64,000 bases of DNA, from positions 14,573,221 through 14,637,220 of the forward strand of contig OW203986.1 of NCBI GenBank assembly GCA_934047225.1, read 5' to 3'. The notes under the pieces were generated by a model. The model was not told the DNA's origin and ran no database searches. It saw nothing but the letters and a program-made list of their open reading frames with translations. Both the position numbers and the translations under genes were made by a program. This stretch comes from Ypsolopha sequella. Taxonomy: Eukaryota > Arthropoda > Insecta > Lepidoptera > Ypsolophidae. Each line of letters begins with the position of its first letter. The stretch's first letter is position 1. Shown in pieces: positions 35,201 to 43,086 of the stretch.

Positions 35201-35449
35201 TACCTATTTTTAAAGATAAATCGTTAAGTCTGCAATTAATTGTATATTTTTGGGATGATTTCAGCTGAAGGGACAAATCAGATAATATCGTATACAGGGA
35301 ATATTCCAGACTTTGAGGATATACAAATGCCCGAGTTGGAAGGAGACTCGCAGGACGCTTGCGTGTCGCCCGCGATGGTGGAGGGGGGTTCCGTTTTAAA
35401 CACTCCCCAGGCGGTCCTTCGATCGCCGTCTTACGGGTTCAAGCCATGA
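17165..35449 (+). CDS. Hsf: Heat shock factor (HSF), nine coding exons, 672 aa
   Basis: Stress-responsive transcription activator that trimerises and binds nGAAn heat shock elements in the nucleus. Join 17165-17269, 18346-18804, 18871-19074, 22514-22706, 22787-23405, 24044-24115, 24584-24689, 30262-30337, 35265-35449 (2019 nt including stop); all junctions are GT/AG and phases agree. The winged-helix DNA-binding domain spans about residues 10-113, with recognition helix NNMASFIRQLNMYGF at 60-74. The HR-A/B coiled coil (about 134-198) drives trimerisation. HR-C, the repressing heptad repeat, is in exon 7 (DDHLDSMQTDLESLRELL). Two psi-KxE sumoylation-type sites lie at K464 and K495. The acidic C-terminus is encoded by exons 8-9. 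Alternative 3' splicing is supported by an in-phase second terminal exon. Start chosen at the first ATG of the exon, next to the conserved VPAFLGKLWKLV. Confidence 0.95.
18220..18321. repeat. Miniature inverted-repeat element in HSF intron 1
   Basis: About 102 bp with 15-bp perfect termini: accctgcggtccgaa and its complement ttcggaccgcagggt. It ends 24 bp before HSF exon 2, so it occupies the place where a branch point would be expected. No coding capacity. Confidence 0.7.
18346..18804 (+). CDS. Hsf: HSF exon 2 (residues 36-188)
   Basis: Acceptor ttgttttag|ggt, donor aataat|gtaagt, phase 0 at both ends. Encodes the rest of the DNA-binding domain with the recognition helix, the linker and most of the HR-A/B coiled coil. 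Confidence 0.95.
18871..19074 (+). CDS. Hsf: HSF exon 3 (residues 189-256)
   Basis: Acceptor gtgcttacag, donor ttg|gtaaga, phase 0. Begins LIQFLMSLVQ, the end of HR-A/B, then a GVKRPYQLM segment corresponding to the nuclear-localisation region of other HSFs. Confidence 0.93.
19186..19412. repeat. Foldback/MITE-like element with about 75-bp arms (HSF intron 3)
   Basis: The left arm (aaattattattacataaggc, ttgaacactcacatgtgatt, then gttgttgactatatgccaac) and its complement at the right edge match with few differences; the loop is about 75 bp. A shorter related stretch occurs near 15835-15875. Confidence 0.75.
19740..20345. repeat. Minisatellite, unit about 50-70 bp, about ten copies (HSF intron 3)
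   Basis: Repeats of 'ctgaactgactatttgacgt', 'gaactactgacggggctaga' and 'gctgatctattg' follow one another with substitutions and small indels. Non-coding. Confidence 0.8.
20935..21090. repeat. Dispersed repeat, copy 1 ('cagaggggtaggcagacact')
   Basis: Shares a block with 28187-28345: cagaggggtagRcagaNactacagat..ccatctgctacgatcc, then catccatcaatctagtcNtac and ggtacttttNNNttgccctt. Both copies lie in HSF introns, in the same orientation. Confidence 0.65.
21455..22290 (-). pseudogene. Decayed non-LTR reverse transcriptase fragment, antisense in HSF intron 3
   Basis: On the minus strand, shifted frames read YSDDGIIIIVG (a YADD-type box, complement of about 21820-21850), LDLNPSKTKLVVFTNKRK and KIKYLGVTFDNKLRFDTHV, all diagnostic of reverse transcriptases of the same broad group as the element at 3840. 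Further along (complement of about 21890-22270) HAYMEGKSTE- and FDVEGAFD-like pieces appear with several frameshifts. Inactive relic. Confidence 0.75.
22514..22706 (+). CDS. Hsf: HSF exon 4 (residues 257-320)
   Basis: Acceptor gaattttag|gag, donor gatg|gtaagt, phase 0 in and 1 out. Encodes a Ser/Pro-containing acidic stretch including ITVDVSPSPAVVPG, a plausible regulatory phosphorylation segment. No named domain. Confidence 0.88.
22787..23405 (+). CDS. Hsf: HSF exon 5 (residues 321-526)
   Basis: Acceptor gtattatag|at, donor cactcagt|gtgagt, phase 1 in and 2 out. Encodes a Pro/Ser-rich region with three near repeats of PGVPAVSPGIPAVSPG, then a lysine cluster (SSKKSKKNSK) flanked by two psi-KxE sumoylation-type motifs, IKLE (K464) and IKTE (K495). 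Confidence 0.9.
24044..24115 (+). CDS. Hsf: HSF exon 6 (residues 527-550)
   Basis: Acceptor atattcag|g, donor aaaca|gtatgt; phase 2 in and 2 out. Encodes NRRDNFYKNLEELSSLFGQN. A 72-bp exon, so skipping it would keep the frame. Confidence 0.85.
24584..24689 (+). CDS. Hsf: HSF exon 7 (residues 551-586), HR-C
   Basis: Acceptor atgtttcag|g, donor atgggg|gtaagt; phase 2 in and 0 out. Encodes DDHLDSMQTDLESLRELL, which corresponds to the C-terminal heptad repeat that suppresses trimer formation in vertebrate HSF1. Confidence 0.9.
25603..25787. repeat. Foldback element (HSF intron 7)
   Basis: Arms atatcatgatatcggtgacg... and complement ...gtcaccgatatcatgat (about 23 bp) face each other over about 140 bp. 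Confidence 0.55.
26146..26591. repeat. Foldback element (HSF intron 7)
   Basis: Arms of about 37 bp, gatcctctcttgaagatcat and ctgaagggtctgtcc on the left and the near complement gggacagacccttcagatcg on the right. No ORF inside. Confidence 0.6.
26700..26850. repeat. Direct duplication of about 80 bp
   Basis: The block 'aattttaaagctaaggtttt tgaagtggga' with 'attgttaaagttcattta' recurs about 80 bp later with a handful of changes; both end at a 'tatatacagga' motif. Confidence 0.6.
26849..27075. repeat. Diverged foldback element related to the one at 63505-63774
   Basis: Imperfect arms (gttaaactggcgatcgcata / ...ccgccagttttcgg...cttaac). The interior shares 'catagtaaaagttgtt', 'cattttggYcg' and 'agctgatttttatt'-like stretches with the near-perfect copy at the right end of the window, indicating one family of different ages. 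Confidence 0.5.
28139..28172. repeat. CATA tetranucleotide microsatellite
   Basis: About eight CATA units, slightly interrupted, in HSF intron 7. Confidence 0.8.
28187..28345. repeat. Dispersed repeat, copy 2 ('cagaggggtagacagagact')
   Basis: Second copy of the repeat at 20935; similarity may continue downstream to about 28510 (ctctacatgtccacactacc). Confidence 0.65.
28889..30200. repeat. Minisatellite, unit about 110-130 bp, interrupted (HSF intron 7)
   Basis: The unit contains catacatgaatcgttgttga, then aatgttgtcgtttggagttc, aaatgctcaagggcattggc and gatatttccagccttaattt. Four clustered copies (28889-29335), a part copy at about 29755-29830 and another at about 30085-30200. The last copy ends about 60 bp before HSF exon 8. 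Confidence 0.8.
30262..30337 (+). CDS. Hsf: HSF exon 8 (residues 587-611)
   Basis: Acceptor aaaattccag|ctt, donor aacagtg|gtgagt; phase 0 in and 1 out. Encodes LFGADDPFYGLAYNPMEERS, an acidic/aromatic stretch suited to an activation domain. This is the branch point for alternative 3' ends. Confidence 0.88.
30365..30450. repeat. Short tandem repeat, about 22-bp unit, four copies
   Basis: aacagtatagYagtctttaa repeated four times directly downstream of the HSF exon 8 donor. Confidence 0.85.
30505..31400. repeat. Large inverted-repeat structure
   Basis: Left arm about 30508-30690 and right arm about 31262-31395 are imperfect complements: 'gagaaaaactcgacgttt' against 'aacgtcgagcttttctc', and 'catagttcgtacaaacggaa'...'aattatacatattctgaagg' against 'accttaagaatatgtataat'...'ttccgtttgtatgatctatg'. 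The loop holds a 'cctagttcgtccactgctgg' repeat block and the cassette-exon candidate. Confidence 0.6.
30888..31058 (+). CDS. Hsf: Possible HSF cassette exon (57 codons), weak
   Basis: A stretch bounded by ttag| and gaag|gtaatg is open for 57 codons, enters and leaves in phase 1 and would therefore fit between exon 8 and either terminal exon. Its 3' half is Ser/Pro-rich (SPSKMVVSPQSSPASALPPA), like HSF regulatory regions. Against it: the acceptor has no pyrimidine tract and the 5' half looks like part of a dispersed repeat. It may be exonised repeat or chance. Confidence 0.3.
31558..31631 (+). CDS. Hsf: HSF alternative terminal exon (24 residues and stop)
   Basis: Acceptor gttaattgtag|at. Spliced to exon 8 (phase 1) it reads on in frame, contains PMIDFDWLIRNSDA and ends at TAG 31629-31631, giving a 635-residue isoform in place of 672. 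The tail is short, hydrophobic and acidic, like a transactivation peptide. Alternative 3' ends of HSF are known in insects, which supports but does not prove this exon. Confidence 0.65.
33366..33690 (+). mobile_element. tRNA-derived SINE, copy 1
   Basis: The 5' part is tRNA-like: tagctcaggggtagaacgct supplies an A box and cattcgatccccgg a B box, about 70 bp in all. It is followed by a body (ccacttgctgaacgttaaag, catcgtgaggaaacctgcat, cacgttgggacgtaataatc) and an AT-rich end (gtgacgatatatatata). The tRNA part lacks a credible clover leaf, so it is a SINE head and not a tRNA gene. Confidence 0.75.
33693..33954. repeat. Foldback MITE with TA target duplication, abutting the SINE
   Basis: Palindromic over 262 bp: caaggtgactttttgatcat at the left and its near complement at the right, flanked by TA on both sides (33691-33692, 33955-33956). 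It starts in the AT tail of the preceding SINE. No ORF; Tc1/mariner-type by target site. Confidence 0.75.
35265..35449 (+). CDS. Hsf: HSF exon 9, main terminal exon (residues 612-672)
   Basis: Acceptor gatgatttcag|ct, phase 1 in, stop TGA at 35447-35449. Encodes IPDFEDIQMPELEGDSQDA and ends RSPSYGFKP; acidic and Ser/Pro-rich as expected of the activation domain. Confidence 0.9.
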
Positions 35450-36784
35450 GTGCGCGCGCGCCGCAAACACCGTCGGCGCAAGAGCGGCAGGTGAAAAAGA
35501 ATAACTAATGATGCATTAATTTAACCTGGGCGCGACAAGTTTACCTATGGGTCCGAATTGACGCTAGATATGAATCTGAAAATACTGGATAATTTATTTC
35601 GGTCATGGAAGGTGTGAGAAGTAAGGCAGAGCTTCTGCATGCTACTCTTCTTACATTTTCTATGGTTTAAGATAAGGGATGGACTAATTTAATCGACAAA
35701 CTTACAAATGGGCTCGAGGTTTATTTTTTTGCACGAAGCTATTTCACATTGTCACCGAACTTTTGAATGTTGCAGTGTAAAATGGCACATGCACCATAGG
35801 AGTTAAAAGCGCATTTCTCACTATCACGGACTGTTAGTTACCTCCTTCCTGCAAAAAAATATACGTTAGTTGAAAACTAATAAAAATGTCACTTTATCAG
35901 AGTTTATGAAAGGTCGCTATTTTTTTATATATTTTATTTATAGTAATAAGTGCGCGTTTACAATTTTTTCTACTTATAGAGAAAACTTCATTAAAATACG
36001 CTCGGTATCTTTTACGCGAACAATTAGGAAGATATCAAAATTTCTATCTAATAGGCGAACCGTTTTATAAACTCTGGTGAATTTGGCATTTGATTTTTAC
36101 TATTCGTTTTTCCGTTGCATTTGGCTTAAAGCTTCATTGGTCTATTTATTCGGAGATATTTGTCGAGTCAAATTCCGGAATTATAAACATTATTTCACCA
36201 AAATGTTCTTGATGTAAAATGCTTGGAGTTATTTTATGCACCATCCCTGTAACATCTTAAACTACCATCTTTAGATATCAGAGGTATGGTAATGCGGTTG
36301 TTCCCATACAAAATGTGGAGGCGTCAACAGCTGTGCTAGATCGGAATTGCGAGCTGTTTACAGGCTACCGTCTAATGGCCGTCGCAAATTATAACGCCTC
36401 AGCACCGAACCAGTGTAAGACGCGCGGACCACGCTCTCGTGCCGACGGCCCGCCTTCCACTGGTGCAAAAATATCACGCACCTGGCACGATTTAAAGCTC
36501 GTATTTCAATGCTTTACTTTGAGGTGTTCTGGTGCCGATCCGTTGTAATATGCGATGACCTTTACTTGCCGCTGTGACGTGTGACTGTGAGAGATAGAGC
36601 GAGTGTCCTCTTGACGGTATAACGTTTGCAATTCCGAGGTGGTTTCGGTTGATGACTGTAGCTAGTCAATGATGCATTTACATTTTTACGGGAGTGGATT
36701 GTTTTGTAAAGTCATCACAATTTGTTCAGAGCTTGCAAAACTTTTACTTGGGAATTCAGAGACTACTTCAGGTAGTTGAGAGGA

Positions 36785-37396
36785 CCTTAACGCTTAAATG
36801 CATCGTGTTGTCAAAAGTCTACAACAAAGATTTATCTACAAATAAAATTAGTTTTACAGGAATATCTATTTTTATTTTTACTATATTGAAGCAGGAGGAT
36901 GCAGTTTAACCACAGTATTTCTTATTTTATTATATTTAAAAGTTATTTATTATTTTAGTATTCTCACAGAAAATGGCCGATGGCTGGAAATTAGAGAGCG
37001 TGAAAAAAAAAGGCGACTAGCACTGAAATTGGCGGGAAAATCGTAATATGCACTAAATCCGTGTTTTATTGCAAATATTTTGTTTCTACCCTTAACGCTT
37101 AAATGCATCGTGTTGTCAAAAGTCTACAACAAAGATTTATCTACAAATAAAATTAGTTTTACAGGAATATCTATTTTTATTTTTACTATATTGAAGCAGG
37201 AGGATGCAGTTTAACCACAGTATTTCTTATTTTATTATATTTAAAAGTTATTTATTATTTTAGTATTCTCACAGAAAATGGCCGATGGCTGGAAATTAGA
37301 GAGCGTGAAAAAAAAAGGCGACTAGCACTGTGAAATTGGCGGGAAAATCGTAAAATGCACTAAATCCGTGTTTTATTGCAAATATTTTGTTTCTAC
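36785..37396. repeat. Tandem direct duplication of 305 bp
   Basis: Copy 1, 36785-37089, and copy 2, 37090-37396, are adjacent and differ by a 2-base insertion (gcactgaaatt vs gcactgtgaaatt) and one or two substitutions. Each ends with ttttattgcaaatattttgt and ttctac. Non-coding. Confidence 0.92.
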
Positions 37397-38605
37397 TACC
37401 TTCCGTGACCGCTCAAAGCTCCTAAGTACTGCCAATATTTCCAAAATATTGGAATTTAAATTGAAATAAACAATAAACTACATATAAAATAAAAAATAAA
37501 ATAAAAATCATAAATTGAAGAAAAAATCATTCAGATGGCACTCTTCATTATTATAAATCGCATCTGCTTCAGTGATTAGTTCTGCATTTTATCCTGTATA
37601 GGAAGTGAAATGGGCGAAAAAAAATAGCTTTTTCATGTATTTGTAGTTAGGCGTAAAGCGTACTATAGCTTTGAAATGATAAATATGTAAAAAACGCTGG
37701 TGGTGGTACCTTAGATTAAGAATCAAGGTATGTGTATGCAGAGTTTCAATTTCCCAAATCGATAGGATGCGACGTATTCCAAAAATGTAAAATTTCACAA
37801 GGATAGTCGCCTTCAACTAATGCCAAAGATTTAATCTCACTGATAAAGAAGACAAAAATAGATAAGAATAAAAACATGCATGTAAGGGTTAAGAAAACTA
37901 TTTAATGACGTGACCGCACCCTGCGTGCATTCCTAAGGCGAAAATTGCAAATTCTGAAAAATTGTAATTGTAATGGATGAGGTATATATAAAATGTATGT
38001 AATATATAGACCTACTCGTATCGTATACTGTGTATATAGATGATGTAAGAATTACTGTAGTTTGTATTATATAATCTCATCTAGTTTTTACCAGACATCA
38101 TAATTATTTTAAGTATTAATTATGCATTTGAGGTCATAAGACAAACATTGCAATTTAGAGTTCCCGTTGTCCATACTTCGGCCGCCATTTTCAAACACAA
38201 AGTCTATTGTCTCGGGTTATATCAAAATAGTATAGCAGGTAACCTTAAAGAGCGTATGTTTTATTGTTAGATTATGTATATGTCGTGGCATACTATTGAG
38301 AATCAAAATTTACGTAAAGTCTTTCAACAAAAAGTCAGAATAGGTCCCAAGAATTTGGAGCGGAGCAAAGCGATCCCTGTTGTTTTAACAGAATTCAACC
38401 AAATCATTATATGACTACGATATATACGTATATAGAATAGATAGATACCTACATTATTTAATTTCTAATATATATTTTGGACTGAAGACCTATTCTGGGT
38501 CTGCGATGACTTGATCGGGTCCGAAATATATCTAGAGATTTATTTTAAGGTATGTTACTTTCTATTTTATTCACATACTTATTAATAATTATTATTATTA
38601 TAAAT

Positions 38606-38915
38606 ACAGGGTGGAAAAAGACTGCGATCTTTAAATAAAACCACATAATGTAATGATCATACTTAAAAACTCAAACTCGCAGGATGAAGGTCTATTTTAG
38701 AACGCTGCGCGTGAACAGCTGTTTCACGAACGACGCTGCCACAAAAAACCCCCGTATCTCTGTGCGTTAGGGTACAAGCATTTTTGTTTGAAACTCAAAT
38801 ATTTCCTAAACTAAAGGCTTGCGCGGGTATATTTCTTGGGAAAAGTGGTCCAGTATGATCGGTAGAATATGTAGTTTCATTTAAAGGTTGCAGTCTGTTT
38901 ACACCGATATATCCA
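38606..38915. repeat. Imperfect foldback element starting 'tacagggtgg'
   Basis: Left actgcgatctttaaataaaa faces right tttcatttaaaggttgcagt with several mismatches; the ends are of the tacaggg...type common to insect MITEs. Confidence 0.45.
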
Positions 38916-39480
38916 ACAATAAAACATCAAAGCATATCACAGATTGGAGAAACATTTATTTTGCCGTAGGTATATATTGCCTTGATATGTTACTCTGACC
39001 CGAAAGGTCAGTTTTATACTCGTATTATATTGCAAAATATAAGAAAAAAATATGAATTAAATAATACTATAAATTTGATGATTGAGGAGTAATGAGGATT
39101 GACTGAACATTAGTTTTACATTGTAATGTTTGTTAATGGTTGCTATTCTGTGTATTTACTTTTATGTATTTCTTAGTGAAAATGTAAAATTTTTCTTTGC
39201 CAAAAAGATTTTAAAAGGAGATTTAAAGATACCATTTCATATACTTATATATTTATTTTTGAAAAGGCACCTCATATGCAAAACATACCGTTATCTAGAA
39301 AAACAGCTATTTTAACAAGGAAACAATTTAGGATTAATTAGATAATAATATGTCCATTGTATTATAACATTAATTAACAATATCATTATGAACAAAGTTT
39401 GTTTTAAATACATAATTATATAACATCGTTTTTATAACTTATTTTTAACTTCAGTGTAATAAATGGTTGAGATGGAATAG

Positions 39481-41786
39481 TGTTGTCTTTATTTTGCCGT
39501 CCCTTAAGAAAAGAAATTAAACAACACTTTGATTATTTATTGATTTGTATTTAACAGAAAGTTGTACAAATTAGTACTAAACACACTTAAAAAATATAAA
39601 TTATGTTATCACAGCTGCACTACGAGATATTTACATGAAATAATACAATTAAATTGTACAGTTTTTAATGTAGGTACTTTGTACGACAGGTTTTTCACGT
39701 ACTTTCGAGCACTTTGGTAGAGTTTAGGTTAATTAATATACCATTGGGGAAAGTTCCGCTGGCCAACTTTTCCCTTTTACAATACGTACAATTTGTGTCA
39801 ACTGAGCCGTCAATATTTATATTGTCGCAAATGGTGTCGTAATTTTTAATTCTTCAAACGGGGGAAAGGGTTTGCACGGGGAGACATTGCGAGGAAGGCG
39901 AGCATTAAACTAGCTCTCTTAGCGCACCAGTCGCCAGTTTTCTGGTTGTCGCAAGGGTGAACAGTGAAACTTTCCCTGATTGTAAAATTCAAATAGTTCT
40001 AAAAATGTTGTTCGACATTTTCACACAAATAAACGGTGTGGCTAATCGTCCGCCGGCTGTACAGCGACTTTTATCATTCTTCCTATAGGATTCTGCCGCG
40101 CGTTTTTCAGCGGACTGCCATTAAAATAAATATTCGCCGGACGGCGGAAGAATAACGCCTACAATGCGATTTTGCCGGCGGACGTTTAGCCACTTTGAAT
40201 AAGAAAACCTAGGACGTCAAGAAAAAAAAAATGCGATAGATTCTAAGAATATAATTGATAAATGAATTTTAATTCACAACTAGCTTTTGCCCGCGACTTG
40301 AATGGGTTGAATACTTATTATACGGGTATCTGTGAAACTAAGCAAAGTTTCGTACTTAGCCTCGATTATCTAAACAAGCAGATAAAAATAACTGATTTGG
40401 CCACGTATATTGTTTATACATAAAAACAGAAAGACAAAAATAATTGTTTAGGTAATATACTACAGAGTGTTGATTTGGTCAACAACTTCCGTACTAGGGT
40501 AGGTTATATTATTATAACGATACTGATGATGAAAAAATACATAAAAACATTTTTTTTTAAATTTATTTTCCGTATTTTGGGGGCAACAAAAAACGTCTAG
40601 TGTACGACCGAAATTACGAAATCGACTCAGCACTGGCGGAGCGGCGGCGGCGTGGTGGGCAGGGAAGCCCGAGTAGATAAGTACTAGCGCTCCACGCCGC
40701 TGTTACCGTTTCTCAAGATAATTTTAGGACATATAAAAAAGGGCATTAATTTCTTCCTTCCTTCAAGTGGCATTAATTTTTTAAATTCTCTTTTTTGAAA
40801 TAAGCATCATGTGTAGTGTACCAATATTCATGTGACGCAATTTGTGAACCAATCTACACCCTGTATTATTTAATTACTGTAACTTCAACCATCAGATAAA
40901 CTGAAAGATCTATTTCTTCAAATATTTGGTACAAAATGTAACCCCTTAAATAGTTTTCATAAATTATCTTTTTCAACTTTTCAAACTTCCAATCATAATA
41001 TGAGTATTTTGATTTCGTTGAACAATCAGTGAATTGCAATCATTTAAACTATCGACCATGCCCCGTATTTAAGTGAAGTACCCAAGCTTTTAAAATAGGA
41101 AATGTTGAAAATTCAAAATAAGGTTTGGTTTATTAGTCTAACACACAGAGGAACTAACCCCAAAGAGGCGAAATGACACGTGGTTTGTTCAAAATGAATT
41201 TCGCCAACTTTTTTCGCGCTCTGATTGGCTAAACATCACGCCGTGACAGAAATAGAGAATCCCCTGTAATCGGGAGTGAGATTCATATAGTCAAGTCCAT
41301 GCAAAAATACTGATTAGTTGGCGGAATCGAACGGACCGGCATTCTCTCTCGGGGCTAAGTACTCGATGGTCGAACATAATGATCAAGCCCATACGTGACG
41401 TGACGGATGACCTGTAGCGACCTCTGGCTTTAATTACTGGAAATCTGTGAATTTCGATTAAATTATATAAAAGAATACATTTTTATCAAGATTATTGGAA
41501 TGTTAGTAATACATGTATCAAAACAAAAATAGAATTTATACAATCATGCTTGTTAAAACTGTCAATAAAATTACCAATGGTAAGTTGTAAGCAAGCACAT
41601 GTAAGATTATGTTTTGTATACATGTTTATTTAAAGATATAAAACTAAGATTAGAAGATGCAGGTACTAAAATAATATCACAAGCTCTAGGGACGTAAACA
41701 CACGTTTAAAATCGGTCAAGTGCGAGTTTTAGTCGCGCGTCGATGGTTCCGTGCTGTTCACAATATAATATAGCATATTATATATG
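39481..41786. other. Intergenic DNA, no gene seen
   Basis: AT-rich DNA with GC-richer patches (about 40020-40180, with repeated cgccgg/gccgtc motifs; about 40620-40700). A fragment 'ggtcaagtgcgagttttagt' near 41715 matches the inverted right end of the repeat at 2968-3770. No coding signature. Confidence 0.45.
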
Positions 41787-43086
41787 TACGAGGGTGAATC
41801 CAAAAGTTCTAAGCCCGACCTACAAAGAGGTATCAAATCTTTGTAAATCTACCGTCATTTGTTAGTATTTTTTTTCGTGATTGATTGTGTGAAGTTGAAG
41901 TTCGATACTGCAAGCTATTATTTTTTTGTGATATTTTGTATAACGCAGTCTGACGGGATTTTTCACAATGGAGAAAATTGAACACCGTGCTGTGATTAAG
42001 TACCTCAATAAAAAAGGTCTTTCACCTAAAGAGATTCATGAAGATATGGAAACAACATTAGGGGAATCTGCTCCATCGTATTGCACTGTCAAAAAGTGGG
42101 TAGCTGAATTTAAACGCGGTCGGGAGACCATTGAAGATGACCCAAGGAGCGGAAGGCCTTCAACGTCTACCACTAAAGAAAACACTGACAAAATTTGTGA
42201 TCTCATCCTAGGTGACCGACGATTGACCATTAGTAGGATAGCTGAGATCACAGGCATCAGTTATGGCCGAGTGCAAAACATTATAACTGTAGAATTGGGG
42301 TTCCGTAAGGTTTCTGCTCGCTGGGTCCCAAGATTGCTTTCAGCTGACCAAAAACGAGTCCGATTCACAATTTCGCGTGACTGTTTGGAACTTTTTGAGG
42401 CAGATGCTGAGGATTTTATGTCTCGTTTTGTTACCATGGATGAAAGCTGGGTTCATCACCATACTCCTGAAACAAAACAGCAATCCAAACAGTGGAAAAG
42501 ATCTGGCTCACCCACGCCGAAAAAGGCAAAGTGCGTTTTGTCAGCCAACAAAGTCATGGCATCTGTTTTTTGGGATTCGAAGGGAGTTATTTTATTGGAT
42601 TATTTACCTAAAGGTGAAACTATAAATTCACGCTATTATTGTAACCTATTACGAAAACTCCGCGAAGAAATAAAAGAAAAACGGCCGGGGATGTTGCGTA
42701 AGAGAGTTTTGTTTCATCAAGACAATGCACGAGTTCACACTTCGGTTGAAACGATGGCTGTGATCCATGAATGTGGTTACAAGTTGCTGCCCCACCCACC
42801 TTATTCGCCGGATTTAGCCCCTTCTGACTATCATCTCTTTCCAAATTTAAAAAAACACTTGGGGGGATCTAAATATTCGACTAGAGAAGAAGTGATAGTC
42901 GCAGTTAATGACTATTTTGACGACCTTCCGGAATCATTTTTTTTCGAGGGTATAAACAAGTTGCAGGTCAGGTGGAAGAAGTGTGTTGATCTAGATGGAG
43001 ACTATGTCGAAAAATAAAAATAATTTTGAACACACTTTTCTTTCATTTTCACGGTCGGGCTTAGAACTTTTGGATTCACCCTCGTA
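41787..43086 (+). mobile_element. Complete mariner transposon (1296 bp plus TA duplications)
   Basis: TA at 41787-41788 and 43085-43086 flank 32-bp perfect terminal inverted repeats (cgagggtgaatccaaaagtt...). The single ORF fills the interior. All hallmarks of an autonomous mariner are present: TA target, short perfect ends, DD34D transposase without stops. Confidence 0.95.
41968..43017 (+). CDS. Mariner transposase, DD34D, 349 aa, apparently intact
   Basis: Catalyses cut-and-paste transposition at TA sites. The N-terminal region has two helix-turn-helix units (about residues 5-55, HRAVIKYLNKKGLSPKEIHE, and about 73-115 after a GRPSTS linker). The catalytic triad is D158 (TMDESWVHHH), D252 (FHQDNARVH) and D287 (YSPDLAPSDYHLF), with exactly 34 residues between the second and third. 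Length matches the usual 345-350. ATG at 41968, 147 bp after the 5' terminal repeat; TAA at 43015-43017, shortly before the 3' repeat. No frameshift or stop is seen, so activity is possible. Confidence 0.95.
   Translation: MEKIEHRAVIKYLNKKGLSPKEIHEDMETTLGESAPSYCTVKKWVAEFKRGRETIEDDPRSGRPSTSTTKENTDKICDLILGDRRLTISRIAEITGISYGRVQNIITVELGFRKVSARWVPRLLSADQKRVRFTISRDCLELFEADAEDFMSRFVTMDESWVHHHTPETKQQSKQWKRSGSPTPKKAKCVLSANKVMASVFWDSKGVILLDYLPKGETINSRYYCNLLRKLREEIKEKRPGMLRKRVLFHQDNARVHTSVETMAVIHECGYKLLPHPPYSPDLAPSDYHLFPNLKKHLGGSKYSTREEVIVAVNDYFDDLPESFFFEGINKLQVRWKKCVDLDGDYVEK

Larger units (their letters stand above)
30338..35264 (+). other. HSF intron 8, with alternative exons and repeats (4.9 kb)
   Basis: Contains a 22-bp tandem repeat (30365-30450), a large inverted-repeat structure (30505-31400), the alternative terminal exon (31558-31631) with its probable 3' UTR, a SINE (33366-33690) and a foldback element (33693-33954). 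34000-35264 shows nothing I can assign. Confidence 0.7.
35450..39480 (+). other. HSF 3' flank or long 3' UTR, repeats
   Basis: No coding region is supported. It holds the 305-bp duplication (36785-37396) and an imperfect foldback (about 38606-38915). An AATAAA at 39458-39463 followed by tgttgtctttattttg is one candidate polyadenylation site, but nearer AT-rich sites (about 37460) are equally possible. Confidence 0.4.
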
